Below, piece after piece: positions 9,988-19,210 of a DNA stretch of 64,000 bases. The position numbers and the translations under genes were made by a program. Source of the DNA: Azomonas macrocytogenes (GTDB taxonomy: Bacteria; Pseudomonadota; Gammaproteobacteria; Pseudomonadales; Pseudomonadaceae); the NCBI RefSeq assembly GCF_014191985.1, contig NZ_JACHXI010000003.1, forward strand, positions 124,001-188,000. Reading direction: 5' to 3'. Numbering within the stretch: the first letter of the stretch is position 1; every line of letters begins with the position of its first letter. A model generated the notes under the pieces. That model was not told the origin of the DNA, made no database searches, and saw only the letters and a list, made by a program, of their open reading frames with translations.

Positions 9988-10725
9988 TCAGGGGCAGGCC
10001 AGCGCCAGCCCGACGAAGACCAGATCCGGTACGGTTCGCGCTCCGGGCAGCACGGGCAAGACGAGTTCCGCATCGCCACCGGTCAAAAATACCTCGAAGT
10101 CGCTACCGAAATACTGCTGTGCCAGTTGCTGCTGGGCCTGGGCAAAGCCTTGCAGCATCAGCAGGCAGCCGCGCTCGACGGCTTCCGCTGTGCATTGTCC
10201 CGGCGAAAAATCGTGCAGGGCCATTTGCGCTTCCGTGTCGTCATAGCGAATCCGCGAGGTGTGGATGCGCAGCTGTTTGCGCATCAGTGGCATGCCGGGG
10301 CAGATGTAGCCGCCCAGGTGCGTGCCGTCGTGTGTGACGAAGTCGGCGGTGATCGCGGTGCCGAGATCCAGCACCAGGCAGGCGCGATGTTGCAGGTGAT
10401 AGGCACCGACCAGCGCCAGCCAGCGGTCGAGGCCGAGCTTGTGGTAATCCCCGTAGCCATTGCGCACGCCGGCCAGCTCCCGGGCCGGCTGGGCACAGCG
10501 CGGTTCTATCGCGAAAAGCTCGCGCAACGTGGCGACCAGCGCAGCGGTTTCCTGCTCGGTGCGTACGCTGACCAGTCGACAATCGCGCAAGGCAGGGGCC
10601 AAGCCTTGTAGATCTGTCACAAGCTGCGTGGCCGATTCGGTCGATCCGGCCTGGCGGACGCTGCCATCGTGCTCGATGAGGCGCCATTTGATCAGGCTGT
10701 TGCCGCAGTCCAGTTCAAGCATCAT
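9988..10725 (-). CDS. coaX: Type III pantothenate kinase
   Basis: Phosphorylates pantothenate, the first step of coenzyme A synthesis. The type III (CoaX) family is recognised by the ASKHA-fold phosphate motifs: [10 protein letters not shown] at residues 6-15, the middle motif [12 protein letters not shown] near 122, and [13 protein letters not shown] just after. At 245 residues it matches the family. The gene overlaps the end of birA by eleven bases (10715-10725) with tandem ATG ATG, which suggests translational coupling. birA-coaX is a common Pseudomonas pair. Confidence 0.93.
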   Translation of the reverse strand: MMLELDCGNSLIKWRLIEHDGSVRQAGSTESATQLVTDLQGLAPALRDCRLVSVRTEQETAALVATLRELFAIEPRCAQPARELAGVRNGYGDYHKLGLDRWLALVGAYHLQHRACLVLDLGTAITADFVTHDGTHLGGYICPGMPLMRKQLRIHTSRIRYDDTEAQMALHDFSPGQCTAEAVERGCLLMLQGFAQAQQQLAQQYFGSDFEVFLTGGDAELVLPVLPGARTVPDLVFVGLALACP

Positions 10726-11674
10726 GACTCAGCCTCAGGCTCAATTCGCCGCCGCTGAAGGTTTTTTCAATTCCGCCGACCAGCAGACGCAAGGCGCCCC
10801 GTTCGTTGACGCCCATGATCTTTCCTTCTATGGCTTGGTTGCCGCTGGTGAGCCGGACATCACGGCCTTGCCAGGCGTGGGCGGTTTCCCATTCCTGGCG
10901 CAGTGTCGAAAACCCTTTGGTTCGGTGCCGGGAAAGCCAGTCGGCCAGGGCATCGCACAATCTGGCGCAGAGAAGGTTTCGGTCGATCTGTTCTGCTGTC
11001 TCCATGCACATGGAGGTCCAGGGCTGGTCAATGGTTTCCGGGACCGCATGCATGTTTACGTTGATCCCGATACCGATGATGACATGGCAGGTGTCGGCCG
11101 GATCGCCGACGAGTTCGAGCAGGATGCCGGCGATTTTCTTGCCATCGATGAGTACATCGTTGGGCCATTTGAGACCCACCCGTACCAACCCGAAACCTTG
11201 CAATACGTGCCGCACGGCCAGCCCGACCACCAGGCTGAGGCCCTCCAGTTCACGGGCGCCGCGTTCGACTGGCCAGGCCAGGCTGAAATAGAGGTTGCAG
11301 CCGAACGGGCTGACCCAGCGTCGACCGCGTCGGCCACGTCCGGCGGTCTGGCGTTCGGCCATGATGACGAACGGCGGGCGTAAACCGCCTTGCAATTGGC
11401 GCATGGCTTCGACATTGGTCGAGTCCGATTCCAGATAAACCTGGACTGGCCAATCCACCAGACTGAGCTCGGCGTGCCTGGCCTCGTCCAGCAGGCTCAA
11501 GGGTTCGGCCAAGCGATAGCCCTTGCCGCGCACCGAGTGCAAGCGAAGGTCCAGTTCCTGCTCCAACTGCTGTAGGCGCTTCCATACGGCCATCCGGCTC
11601 AAGCCCATGGCTGAACCCAGTACCTCGCCCGAATGAAACTTCCCATCCTGCAATAGCTTGAGCAACGCGTACAT
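10715..11674 (-). CDS. birA: Bifunctional biotin-protein ligase / biotin operon repressor BirA
   Basis: Attaches biotin to the carboxyl carrier protein of acetyl-CoA carboxylase and, with its DNA-binding domain, represses biotin synthesis genes. The winged-helix N-terminus ([20 protein letters not shown], then [16 protein letters not shown]) is followed by the ligase domain with the biotinyl-AMP loop [32 protein letters not shown], and a C-terminal SH3-like cap ending SGGELSLR. I chose ATG 11674 rather than an in-frame upstream Met at 11722, because the protein family starts at MYALL and a GGGGCG lies about ten bases ahead. The length becomes 319 residues, normal for BirA. Confidence 0.93.
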   Translation of the reverse strand: MYALLKLLQDGKFHSGEVLGSAMGLSRMAVWKRLQQLEQELDLRLHSVRGKGYRLAEPLSLLDEARHAELSLVDWPVQVYLESDSTNVEAMRQLQGGLRPPFVIMAERQTAGRGRRGRRWVSPFGCNLYFSLAWPVERGARELEGLSLVVGLAVRHVLQGFGLVRVGLKWPNDVLIDGKKIAGILLELVGDPADTCHVIIGIGINVNMHAVPETIDQPWTSMCMETAEQIDRNLLCARLCDALADWLSRHRTKGFSTLRQEWETAHAWQGRDVRLTSGNQAIEGKIMGVNERGALRLLVGGIEKTFSGGELSLRLSHDA

Positions 11675-11807
11675 GTCATTCGCCCCGAAAGAGGCGGCTA
11701 TCATATCGGCGTATGCTGGCACTGCAAAGAATCGGGTGCTAGCGTGGCGATGCCGTCATTCATGCATGATTGACGAGGCCGCTATTCGCTATTGCTCCGG
11801 CGCTTGC

Positions 11808-12533
11808 TCAGAACAAGGGATGTTCGATCTTGAAAGTCAGCGTTTCGTCGCAGCGGGAGTTCTGCCCGGAGTAGGCGGCGCAGCTGTCGCCGGTGAGACT
11901 CGCGCCGCTGTAGGTCAGGCCGAGGCGGGCGCCGCCCCAGGGGCGCGAAAGGTTTAGCGACCAGTCGTTGAAGGTACGCACGGAGCCTCCCGAAAAATAG
12001 ACGGGTTGGTCCAGGACGTGGTTGGCGTACTTCACGCTCATATCCAGGTTCAGTGGGTGCAGCAGGCCCAGATCAAGCAGCACGGTGCTGTCGCTACGCC
12101 CGGACGCTAGGCTCCAGGCAGCGCCTATGCGACTCCCCGGGAAGGTCAGGCCGGCATAGACTTCGTGCCGGTCGCGAGCATCCAATTCAGGAAAGTTATA
12201 GTGGATCAGACCGACTTCGTAGCCCATGTTCTGGTCGGCTTCGAGTGGACGCATGTAGCCCATATAGGAATCGACTTCCAGGGCACTGCTGTGGGCCACG
12301 CCGATGCTTGGCGACCACTGGCCAAGATACCAGCCGTTGGCATGGGACAGGTCGAGGCCACCATGGAAGGTGCCAAGGCCGATTGGTTTCACCAGGCCCT
12401 GGGCCATGCTGCGGCTTGGCGTAGTGCTCAGCCTCAGGGAAAAATCGCCGAGTTCGCGCTCCATCATTTGGGCATTGGCACTTGTCGCCATGCCGGCGAG
12501 TAGTGTCAGGATGAATGACTTCCCGTAAGACAT
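11808..12533 (-). CDS. Outer-membrane/periplasmic beta-barrel-like protein, TorF (Gcw_chp) family
   Basis: A 241-residue exported protein. ATG 12533 is preferred over in-frame upstream codons because a strong GGAGGAGG sits just ahead and the chain then begins with a clean signal peptide (MSYGKSFILTLLAGMATSANAQ). The mature part alternates polar and aromatic residues in short strands (GTFHGGLDLSHANGWYLGQW; YMGYEVGL-type segments) and ends in a barrel-like F. This matches the proteobacterial family first called gcw_chp, thought to form small outer-membrane barrels. Substrate and role are not known to me. It stands alone, facing the divergent oxaloacetate decarboxylase gene. Confidence 0.7.
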   Translation of the reverse strand: MSYGKSFILTLLAGMATSANAQMMERELGDFSLRLSTTPSRSMAQGLVKPIGLGTFHGGLDLSHANGWYLGQWSPSIGVAHSSALEVDSYMGYMRPLEADQNMGYEVGLIHYNFPELDARDRHEVYAGLTFPGSRIGAAWSLASGRSDSTVLLDLGLLHPLNLDMSVKYANHVLDQPVYFSGGSVRTFNDWSLNLSRPWGGARLGLTYSGASLTGDSCAAYSGQNSRCDETLTFKIEHPLF

Positions 12534-13024
12534 TCGTTTTCCTCCTCCAGCAGTGCCGAGCGACTCCATGCCGGCTTCGGCAGATACAGCAGCCTTGTGC
12601 TCTCGAAGCGGCTGGGTCTTCACGAGGCGTCGATCTTTCATGCGTTCTGCAGGATAGCCAGCCTCGGCTGGCAAATTTGACCGTTCGTCGCTTGATAGCA
12701 CAATAAATGAACTTTTCCTATTTCCTTTTTTGCGTTGAGCGCTTGCTCTGCAAGCGTTGCATTACAGGTGTGACGAATGCTTTGATTGCACATATGATTA
12801 GGTTGCTAACAAATAGTATTAATTGCTTGCACTTCTCTGATCTTGCGCTCGATATTTTGCGACTGCGCCAGTCGGCGCTGGTTTCCTTAATCAGACAGAA
12901 TTATTGCCGATCGGTCCGTGACCGCCATCGGTTTGGCCAGCGCTATTAGCTGATTATTTAGGATGATAGTTGCTGAAGGTCGGGCGTGCATGAATCTGAT
13001 CGATAACCACAGGGCGTTTCTATA
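12534..13024. promoter_or_regulatory. Divergent AT-rich spacer between the Gcw_chp gene and oxaloacetate decarboxylase copy 1
   Basis: About 490 bp with no convincing gene; the few short open frames lack ribosome sites and family resemblance. GCCAGCC-TC-GGCTGGC at 12657-12672 is a tight seven-bp hairpin. The stretch about 12700-12900 is much richer in A and T than the coding DNA and probably holds the promoters of both divergent genes, but I cannot place -35/-10 boxes with confidence. Confidence 0.4.
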
Positions 13025-13891
13025 ATGAACAAGCGATTTTCCCATCACAGCCTGCGTAACGATTTTCGCAAACTCCTCGAATCCGATGGCTGCTTCCATA
13101 CCGCCTCGGTCTTCGACCCGATGTCCGCCCGCATCGCCGCCGATCTCGGCTTCGAGGTCGGCATCCTCGGCGGTTCGGTCGCCTCCCTGCAGGTACTGGC
13201 TGCCCCGGACTTCGCCCTGATCACCCTGAGCGAATTCGCCGAACAGGCGGCGCGCATCGGCCGGGTCACCCGCCTGCCAGTGATCGCCGATGCCGATCAC
13301 GGCTACGGCAACGCCCTCAACGCGATGCGTACGGTCGTCGAGCTGGAGCGCGCCGGTATTGCTGCGTTGACCATCGAGGATACCTGGCTGCCGGCCAAGT
13401 TCGGGCATAAGTCCACGGACCTGATCGAACTGCCCGAAGCGGTCGGCAAGGTGCGCGGTGCGCTGGAGGCACGGATCGATCCGGCGCTGGCGATCATTGC
13501 CCGGACCAACGCCGGAGTGATCAGCACGGAGGAAGCCATTGCCCGTGCCAAGGCCTACCAGGCGGCCGGTGCCGATGGTATCTGCCTGGTCGGCGTCAAG
13601 GACTTCGGCCACCTGGAAGAACTCGCCGCTCACCTGAGCGTCCCGCTGATGCTGGTGACCTACGGCAACCCGCAACTGCGTGACAATGCACGCCTGGCCA
13701 AGTTGGGTGTGCGGGTGGTGGTGAATGGCCATGCGGCGTATTTCGCGGCGATCAAGGCGACCTACGACTGCCTGCGCGAGCAGCGGCAGATCGAGGCGTC
13801 GGAGCTGACGGCCTCAGAGCTGTCGGTGAAGTATTCGACAGCCGATGAATATCTGGTCTGGGCCGAGGATTTCATGCGCGTCAAGGAGTGA
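13025..13891 (+). CDS. Oxaloacetate decarboxylase, PEP mutase/isocitrate lyase superfamily (copy 1)
   Basis: A 288-residue cytosolic TIM-barrel enzyme, best matched to the Pseudomonas PA4872-type oxaloacetate decarboxylase, which makes pyruvate and CO2. Visible superfamily motifs: GGSVASL near 49-55, the metal-binding ADADHGYGN near 85-93, and [13 protein letters not shown] in the gating-loop position. ARTNAG near 160 and [10 protein letters not shown] near 238 follow. Its product is identical in sequence to that of the second copy beyond dctA. A weak AGGG lies thirteen bases ahead of ATG. Located immediately upstream of a C4-dicarboxylate transporter, it could handle oxaloacetate formed from imported malate, fumarate or succinate. 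Family members also include methylisocitrate lyase and PEP phosphonomutase, but the loop sequence fits the decarboxylase group better. Confidence 0.85.
   Translation: MNKRFSHHSLRNDFRKLLESDGCFHTASVFDPMSARIAADLGFEVGILGGSVASLQVLAAPDFALITLSEFAEQAARIGRVTRLPVIADADHGYGNALNAMRTVVELERAGIAALTIEDTWLPAKFGHKSTDLIELPEAVGKVRGALEARIDPALAIIARTNAGVISTEEAIARAKAYQAAGADGICLVGVKDFGHLEELAAHLSVPLMLVTYGNPQLRDNARLAKLGVRVVVNGHAAYFAAIKATYDCLREQRQIEASELTASELSVKYSTADEYLVWAEDFMRVKE
13035..13815 (+). repeat. Perfect 781-bp direct repeat, left copy (pairs with 15793-16573)
   Basis: Read base by base against 15793-16573, this stretch shows no difference. The flanking parts of the same two genes do differ: three bases in codons 2-4 and five bases in the last 80, all synonymous. 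Outside the genes the sequences are unrelated. Confidence 0.93.
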
Positions 13892-14014
13892 TGGGCGCTT
13901 TATCCGACAACTTTATTCGTCAGCTTTGCTCTGTCAGTCACACTTGGTTAGCCGCATTGTATTCCCGCGGTTAGCCAAGGCTTTGCCTTCACTTTCTCTC
14001 GTGCTGCCGGTGTC

Positions 14015-14072
14015 GGGCGGATTTCCGCCATCTCTTTTCAGGTGCCTGGCATTGTCTGGCGATATTCCGCCA
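14015..14072 (+). promoter_or_regulatory. Two related dyads upstream of dctA, candidate DctD enhancer sites
   Basis: GGGCGGATTTCCGCCA at 14015-14030 and TGGCGATATTCCGCCA at 14057-14072 share twelve of sixteen bases. The first contains a perfect GGCGGA-TT-TCCGCC dyad. Their centres are 42 bp apart, four helical turns, and they lie about 80-135 bp upstream of the -24 element, a normal distance for sigma-54 activator sites. DctD binding is an inference from the target gene and spacing. Confidence 0.5.
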
Positions 14073-14149
14073 AAAGCTTCTTGCGCTTCGGTCAGCAAAT
14101 GTGTGCATCGATTGCTGCAGGTCATTGATACCGGAGCTCTCAGGATCGC

Positions 14150-14165
14150 TGGCATATCGCTTGCT
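14150..14165 (+). promoter_or_regulatory. Sigma-54 promoter of dctA
   Basis: TGGCATATCGCTTGCT fits the -24/-12 consensus (TGGCA, five bases to TTGC) with correct GG to GC spacing. It lies about 190 bp before the dctA start. dctA genes in rhizobia and pseudomonads are known targets of RpoN with DctB-DctD, which are encoded at the right end of this window. Confidence 0.65.
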
Positions 14166-14354
14166 AAATACCTGATGCCTGTTGCGATACAGGCTGTCTT
14201 CACAGGTATGCCCTTGTCGACCTGTCCTCACAGGTGCGTCCCTGGACCCGAACAATAAAGCCCTCCGATCATGGGGGGCATTCTGTATCGATTCGCTCGG
14301 AGTCGATATGGATCGCACAAGAGCCGAGCCCGAAGAGCAAAGGAGAAGTAAGCC

Positions 14355-15683
14355 ATGATGTCCGATTCCCAAACGATCGATACGTTGCCTCTAACCAAGC
14401 CACCGATCTACAAGACCTTGTATTTCCAGGTTTTGGTTGCCATCACCATTGGCGTTCTGGTCGGGCATTTCTATCCCGACGTGGGCGCTTCGCTGAAACC
14501 CCTGGGCGACGGTTTCGTAAAACTGATCAAGATGGTCATTGCCCCTATCATCTTCTGTACGGTAGTGACGGGTATCGCTGGCATGCAGGATATGAAGGCG
14601 GTCGGCAAGACTGGTGGCTATGCCCTGATCTATTTCGAGGTGGTTTCGACCATTGCCCTGATCATTGGCCTGATCGTCGTCAACCTGGCGCAACCGGGCG
14701 TTGGCATGCATGTCGATCCGAACAGCCTGGATACCAAAGGGATTGCTGCTTACGCCGCCGCTGGTGAAAAACAAAGCACCATTGATTTTCTCATGCACGT
14801 CATCCCGAACACTGTGGTGGGGGCGTTTGCCGAAGGTGAAATCCTGCAGGTGCTGTTCTTCTCGGTGTTCTTCGGCTATGCGTTGCAACGCCTGGGTGAC
14901 TATGGCAAGCCCGTATACAATTTCATCGACCAGATTTCCCACATCTTCTTCGGCATTATCGGTGTGGTCATGAAAGTCGCTCCCATCGGCGCCTTCGGTG
15001 CCATGGCTTTCACCATTGGTAAATACGGTGTGGGTTCGCTGGTGCAACTGGGCCAGTTGATGGTGTGTTTCTACGTTACCTGCGTGTTGTTCGTGCTGCT
15101 CGTGCTGGGTTCCATCGCCCGTTTTCATGGCTTCAGCATCGTCAAGTTCATCAAGTACATCCGCGAAGAACTGTTGATCGTACTGGGTACTTCTTCTTCC
15201 GAGTCCGTGCTGCCACGCATCCTGGCGAAGATGGAAAGACTGGGGGCGCAGAAATCCGTGGTTGGCCTGGTCATTCCGACCGGCTATTCCTTCAATCTGG
15301 ACGGCACTTCTATCTACCTGACCATGGCGGCGGTGTTCATCGCCCAGGCTACTGACACGCCCATGGACATCACGCACCAGATCACCTTGTTGCTGGTGTT
15401 GCTGGTGGCTTCCAAGGGCGCTGCCGGGGTGACGGGTAGCGGCTTCATCGTACTGGCCGCCACGTTGTCCGCTGTCGGTCACCTGCCGGTTGCCGGTCTG
15501 GCGCTGATTCTGGGGATCGATCGCTTCATGTCCGAAGCCCGCGCGCTGACCAATCTGGTCGGCAATGGCGTCGCTACGCTTGTCGTCGCCAAGTGGTGCA
15601 AGCAGTTGGATGAAGAAACCCTTCACCGTGAACTGGCCAAGGGGCCGGCCGTTACCGAGATTGCCGAGGCCAAGGAGGCCTGA
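14355..15683 (+). CDS. dctA: C4-dicarboxylate:cation symporter DctA
   Basis: Inner-membrane importer of succinate, fumarate and malate, of the glutamate-aspartate (SLC1/DAACS) symporter fold. 442 residues, the usual length. First membrane helix [44 protein letters not shown]; the serine-rich hairpin motif [39 protein letters not shown]; and the C-terminal [20 protein letters not shown] that holds substrate-binding Asp/Arg/Asn residues. AAGGAG lies eleven bases before ATG ATG. The sigma-54 promoter at 14150 points to dicarboxylate-inducible control. Its two neighbours are the paired oxaloacetate decarboxylase genes, which suggests that uptake and downstream carbon handling are genetically linked. 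Confidence 0.96.
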   Translation: MMSDSQTIDTLPLTKPPIYKTLYFQVLVAITIGVLVGHFYPDVGASLKPLGDGFVKLIKMVIAPIIFCTVVTGIAGMQDMKAVGKTGGYALIYFEVVSTIALIIGLIVVNLAQPGVGMHVDPNSLDTKGIAAYAAAGEKQSTIDFLMHVIPNTVVGAFAEGEILQVLFFSVFFGYALQRLGDYGKPVYNFIDQISHIFFGIIGVVMKVAPIGAFGAMAFTIGKYGVGSLVQLGQLMVCFYVTCVLFVLLVLGSIARFHGFSIVKFIKYIREELLIVLGTSSSESVLPRILAKMERLGAQKSVVGLVIPTGYSFNLDGTSIYLTMAAVFIAQATDTPMDITHQITLLLVLLVASKGAAGVTGSGFIVLAATLSAVGHLPVAGLALILGIDRFMSEARALTNLVGNGVATLVVAKWCKQLDEETLHRELAKGPAVTEIAEAKEA

Positions 15684-15782
15684 ACCCGGTAAAGCCTGCT
15701 GTCTGCCGGTACTCTTCGGGGTGTCGGCGGATCGAGGCGGGGATGATGTGCTTTCCCTTTTCCCTCATTGCATGGTGATTCC

Positions 15783-16649
15783 ATGAATAAAAGATTTTCC
15801 CATCACAGCCTGCGTAACGATTTTCGCAAACTCCTCGAATCCGATGGCTGCTTCCATACCGCCTCGGTCTTCGACCCGATGTCCGCCCGCATCGCCGCCG
15901 ATCTCGGCTTCGAGGTCGGCATCCTCGGCGGTTCGGTCGCCTCCCTGCAGGTACTGGCTGCCCCGGACTTCGCCCTGATCACCCTGAGCGAATTCGCCGA
16001 ACAGGCGGCGCGCATCGGCCGGGTCACCCGCCTGCCAGTGATCGCCGATGCCGATCACGGCTACGGCAACGCCCTCAACGCGATGCGTACGGTCGTCGAG
16101 CTGGAGCGCGCCGGTATTGCTGCGTTGACCATCGAGGATACCTGGCTGCCGGCCAAGTTCGGGCATAAGTCCACGGACCTGATCGAACTGCCCGAAGCGG
16201 TCGGCAAGGTGCGCGGTGCGCTGGAGGCACGGATCGATCCGGCGCTGGCGATCATTGCCCGGACCAACGCCGGAGTGATCAGCACGGAGGAAGCCATTGC
16301 CCGTGCCAAGGCCTACCAGGCGGCCGGTGCCGATGGTATCTGCCTGGTCGGCGTCAAGGACTTCGGCCACCTGGAAGAACTCGCCGCTCACCTGAGCGTC
16401 CCGCTGATGCTGGTGACCTACGGCAACCCGCAACTGCGTGACAATGCACGCCTGGCCAAGTTGGGTGTGCGGGTGGTGGTGAATGGCCATGCGGCGTATT
16501 TCGCGGCGATCAAGGCGACCTACGACTGCCTGCGCGAGCAGCGGCAGATCGAGGCGTCGGAGCTGACGGCCTCGGAGCTGTCGGTGAAGTATTCGACAGC
16601 CGACGAGTACCTAGTCTGGGCCGAGGATTTCATGCGCGTCAAGGAGTAA
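15783..16649 (+). CDS. Oxaloacetate decarboxylase, PEP mutase/isocitrate lyase superfamily (copy 2)
   Basis: Encodes the same 288-residue protein as 13025-13891, with the same ADADHGYGN and [11 protein letters not shown] motifs. An in-frame ATG at 15768 would add five residues, but copy 1 lacks that extension and a GGTG sits just before ATG 15783, so I take the latter. The first four codons and the last 28 codons differ from copy 1 only at synonymous positions; the 781 bp between are identical. It lies 99 bp downstream of dctA in the same direction and could be cotranscribed with it, whereas copy 1 sits upstream of the dctA promoter and must have its own. Confidence 0.85.
   Translation: MNKRFSHHSLRNDFRKLLESDGCFHTASVFDPMSARIAADLGFEVGILGGSVASLQVLAAPDFALITLSEFAEQAARIGRVTRLPVIADADHGYGNALNAMRTVVELERAGIAALTIEDTWLPAKFGHKSTDLIELPEAVGKVRGALEARIDPALAIIARTNAGVISTEEAIARAKAYQAAGADGICLVGVKDFGHLEELAAHLSVPLMLVTYGNPQLRDNARLAKLGVRVVVNGHAAYFAAIKATYDCLREQRQIEASELTASELSVKYSTADEYLVWAEDFMRVKE
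15793..16573 (+). repeat. Perfect 781-bp direct repeat, right copy (pairs with 13035-13815)
   Basis: Identical to 13035-13815 by direct reading. The copies are offset by 2758 bp, and the intervening 2 kb is mostly dctA. Homologous recombination between them would delete dctA together with one gene copy. Confidence 0.93.
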
Positions 16650-16686
16650 CGGCAGTGCCGTACTCCTGTTTGTTTGTGACGGCTGT

Positions 16687-16974
16687 TCAGTCGTGGGTGA
16701 GGGACTTGGTGGTGAACAGGTAGTCCTTCAGCTCCTTGTCAAAGGTCGTATCTCGCCGGCGGATCCACTCCAGGACCATGGCAGCATGCTCTTTCTCCTC
16801 GTCGCGGTTATGGGCGAGGATCGCCTTGAGCTCCGGGTCTTTGCAAGCATCGACCCGCTGGTTGTACCAGTCGACCGCTTCCAATTCTTCCATCAGCGAT
16901 ACGATAGCCCTGTGCATATCGCGCGTTTCGTTACTGAGCTCGTCGATAGGCTCGTGATAACCCTCGCTTGCCAT
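16687..16974 (-). CDS. Encapsulated-ferritin-type (EncFtn) ferroxidase-like protein
   Basis: A 95-residue two-helix ferritin-like protein. It closely follows the EncFtn family, which oxidises Fe(II) and forms annular decamers inside encapsulin shells. The signature MEELEAVDWYNQRVDA puts carboxylates at E29, E30 and E32 with W36-Y37. AHNRDEEKEHAAM supplies E60 and H63, the positions that build the inter-subunit iron site in the Rhodospirillum rubrum protein. ATG 16974 is chosen over an in-frame ATG 24 bases upstream, because GAGGGAG lies five bases ahead of it. The chain stops soon after the second helix (TTKSLTHD) and lacks the C-terminal extension and encapsulin-targeting peptide of the R. 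rubrum type. No encapsulin shell gene is in the window. Confidence 0.82.
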   Translation of the reverse strand: MASEGYHEPIDELSNETRDMHRAIVSLMEELEAVDWYNQRVDACKDPELKAILAHNRDEEKEHAAMVLEWIRRRDTTFDKELKDYLFTTKSLTHD

Positions 16975-16998
16975 TACTGCTCCCTCTTCATTTACCAT

Positions 16999-17638
16999 AT
17001 TTGTCGATAGAACCAGGCCGGTGACGCGTAGCTCTTGGCTTTGGCGAAGTTGGCAGGTTTATCAGCTGTATCGACAGGTGGACTACGGCTTGGTTCTTTT
17101 CCGGGGCGTTTGCTATCGCGTCATGGCTCTTGCACTCGGAAAATAAGCTAGCCCTTGGCCGGCAGTTAGCAGCCCGAAGCCGGTAGACGGTGCCCATGAG
17201 TACCAAGACAAAGGCACTGCTGAGCCTGCTTATCAAGAAGCGGGCCAGTGACGCTTCATCACCGGGGAACCTCCTCACCGATAAGCCAGGATGCTGGCGA
17301 TCCAACGCCACAGCCTGCGCCGGCCTTCAACCATCTGTAGCGGCTCAAGCGACATGAGGGCCTTTATATCCGTCTATCAGGATTACCCTCTCGAGTTGTA
17401 TTAAGTTACAAATTTTTTTTAAGGCTTAGTGTCGCATTCACTGTGAAGCCAATGACTTGCTGGGTAGTTGTGCAGACAGCGGACAGAGGCATGGACGCGT
17501 GGCCGAGCGAGACAGTAGGGCACGCATGGGGATCAGCAATAGCGAACTCATGAGCTTAAGGCAGCATGCCGTTGCTTCGGCTTTTTGCCAGGTAGCTGTT
17601 TCCTTGCTATGGAGCGCCAGGTTTAAGGAATCAGGACG
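16999..17638. other. 640-bp gap without a recognisable gene, upstream of the acylation operon
   Basis: Open frames here (for example on the minus strand 16988-17311) have no ribosome site, no family resemblance and Arg/Pro/Ser-rich composition. The part 17390-17430 is AT-rich (TTAAGTTACAAATTTTTTTTAAGG) and may hold a promoter for the operon beginning at 17639, leaving a leader of over 200 bases. I see no known riboswitch. Confidence 0.4.
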
Positions 17639-19186
17639 ATGCTTTTCAACTCTACGGTGTTCATTGCCGGGTTCCTTCCGGTGGTGCTGATTGGTTTTTT
17701 CCTTCTGAGCAGCACGGGTCGGCAGCGCTGGGCTGTGATCTGGCTGACCGTTGCTTCCCTGGTATTTTACGGCTGGTGGAATCCGGCCAATGTACCCTTG
17801 TTACTCGGCAGCATCCTGTTCAACTACCTGCTCGGTGGCTATCTGCTTCGTCGTCCGTCGCGGGTCGTGTTGGTGCTCGGCATAGCCGCCAATCTTCTGC
17901 TACTCGGTTACTACAAGTACACAGGCTTTCTTTTTGGCACGCTTGATGACGTGTTTGGCCTGGGTTGGACGGTGGGGGACATTGCTTTGCCGCTGGCCAT
18001 CTCGTTCTTCACTTTCCAGCAGATCGCCTATCTGGTCGATGCTCATGATGGCGAGGTGGTCGAGCATGATTTTCTCAACTACTGCTTGTTCATCACCTTC
18101 TTCCCGCACCTGATCGCAGGCCCGATCACCCATCACCGCGAGATGCTGGAGCAATTTCGCACACACGATAATTTCAAGCCGCGACTGGATAACATTTCCA
18201 TCGGTACCACCGTGTTCCTCCTTGGCTTGTTCAAGAAGGTGATCATTGCGGATCCTCTGGGCGAGAAGGCTTCACCCGTGTTCGCCCTGGCGGCAGGTGG
18301 AGTGATTCCGCAGTTACACGACAGCTGGATCGGGGCACTGACCTACACGCTGCAGATTTATTTCGATTTTTCCGGCTACAGCGATATGGCCATCGGCCTC
18401 GGTCTGCTGTTCGGCATCAGCCTGCCGGCGAATTTCAACAGCCCATTCAAGGCGCGTAACGTTATCGAATACTGGTCGCGCTGGCACATGACGCTGACTC
18501 GCTTCCTGACTGCTTACCTCTACAACCCGATCGTCTTGCGCGTGACTCGCTCTCGACTGGCCGCGGGCAAGCCGCAGCCGCACCGTGGAAAGATGACAAC
18601 GGGAACCTTCTTCGCGTTGGTAGCGTACCCCACGGTCTTTACCATGTTCATTTCCGGCATCTGGCACGGTGCGGGCTGGCAGTTCGTGGCCTTCGGGTTG
18701 CTGCATGGTTTCTATCTGGTGATCGCCCACGGCTGGCGAGCCTTCAAGGTGAAACAGGGATGGAAGATCGATAGCAACAACCGGTTGCATCAGGGAATAG
18801 CCGTGCTCCTGACCTTTCTCTGTGTCGTGGTGGCCATGGTGTTGTTCCGCGCGTCCAGTGTGTCGGCCGCGCTGACGCTACTCTCCGGCATGCTGGGCCT
18901 GGGCGGCGTGGCGGCTGATCTGCATCGCTCCGATTTCCTGTCGTTTCTGTTGATCGCGGCGTTGCTGGCATTCGTCTGGGGCTTGCCGAACATTCAGCAA
19001 TGGATGTGTCACTTCCGCACGGCCCTGGATGCCCGGACGCGAGAGGGCTGGATCGAACGGTGGCTGCCCTTCACAACGTGGCGTCCTACACCAGTCCTTG
19101 GCGCCGTCCTTGGGGGGCTCGGTTTCTTCGCCCTGGCGTGCACCTTTTCTGCCGCACCGACCGAGTTTCTCTACTTCCAGTTCTGA
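17639..19186 (+). CDS. MBOAT-family O-acyltransferase (AlgI/DltB-like)
   Basis: A polytopic inner-membrane acyltransferase of 515 residues. MBOAT proteins such as AlgI and DltB hand acyl groups across the membrane toward cell-surface polymers. Features in order: LFNSTVFIAGFLPVVLIGF at the N-terminus; LVFYGWWNPANVPLLLGSILFNY; ALPLAISFFTFQQIAYLVD near 117; FFPHLIAGPITHHREM; YWSRWHMTLTRFLTAYLYNP near 280; and the catalytic-histidine region GIWHGAGWQFVAFGLLHG with H343 and H356. AGGA precedes the ATG. It is the first of four tightly spaced genes (24 bp to the next), so its acyl donor is probably the acyl carrier protein encoded two genes later. Assignment to alginate, cellulose or another polymer cannot be made from sequence. 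Confidence 0.9.
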   Translation: MLFNSTVFIAGFLPVVLIGFFLLSSTGRQRWAVIWLTVASLVFYGWWNPANVPLLLGSILFNYLLGGYLLRRPSRVVLVLGIAANLLLLGYYKYTGFLFGTLDDVFGLGWTVGDIALPLAISFFTFQQIAYLVDAHDGEVVEHDFLNYCLFITFFPHLIAGPITHHREMLEQFRTHDNFKPRLDNISIGTTVFLLGLFKKVIIADPLGEKASPVFALAAGGVIPQLHDSWIGALTYTLQIYFDFSGYSDMAIGLGLLFGISLPANFNSPFKARNVIEYWSRWHMTLTRFLTAYLYNPIVLRVTRSRLAAGKPQPHRGKMTTGTFFALVAYPTVFTMFISGIWHGAGWQFVAFGLLHGFYLVIAHGWRAFKVKQGWKIDSNNRLHQGIAVLLTFLCVVVAMVLFRASSVSAALTLLSGMLGLGGVAADLHRSDFLSFLLIAALLAFVWGLPNIQQWMCHFRTALDARTREGWIERWLPFTTWRPTPVLGAVLGGLGFFALACTFSAAPTEFLYFQF

Positions 19187-19210
19187 GCCACGAAACAGGA
19201 GTAACCCCCG

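Noticed and set aside
12887..13732. Minus-strand open frame inside the decarboxylase gene, repeated at 15765-16490
   Set aside because: Occurs twice only because the gene does; antisense of a conserved enzyme.
14391..15626. Minus-strand 411-codon open frame opposite dctA
   Set aside because: Antisense shadow of a well-supported membrane transporter; composition (Asp/His/Gln-rich) is what the complement of hydrophobic codons gives.
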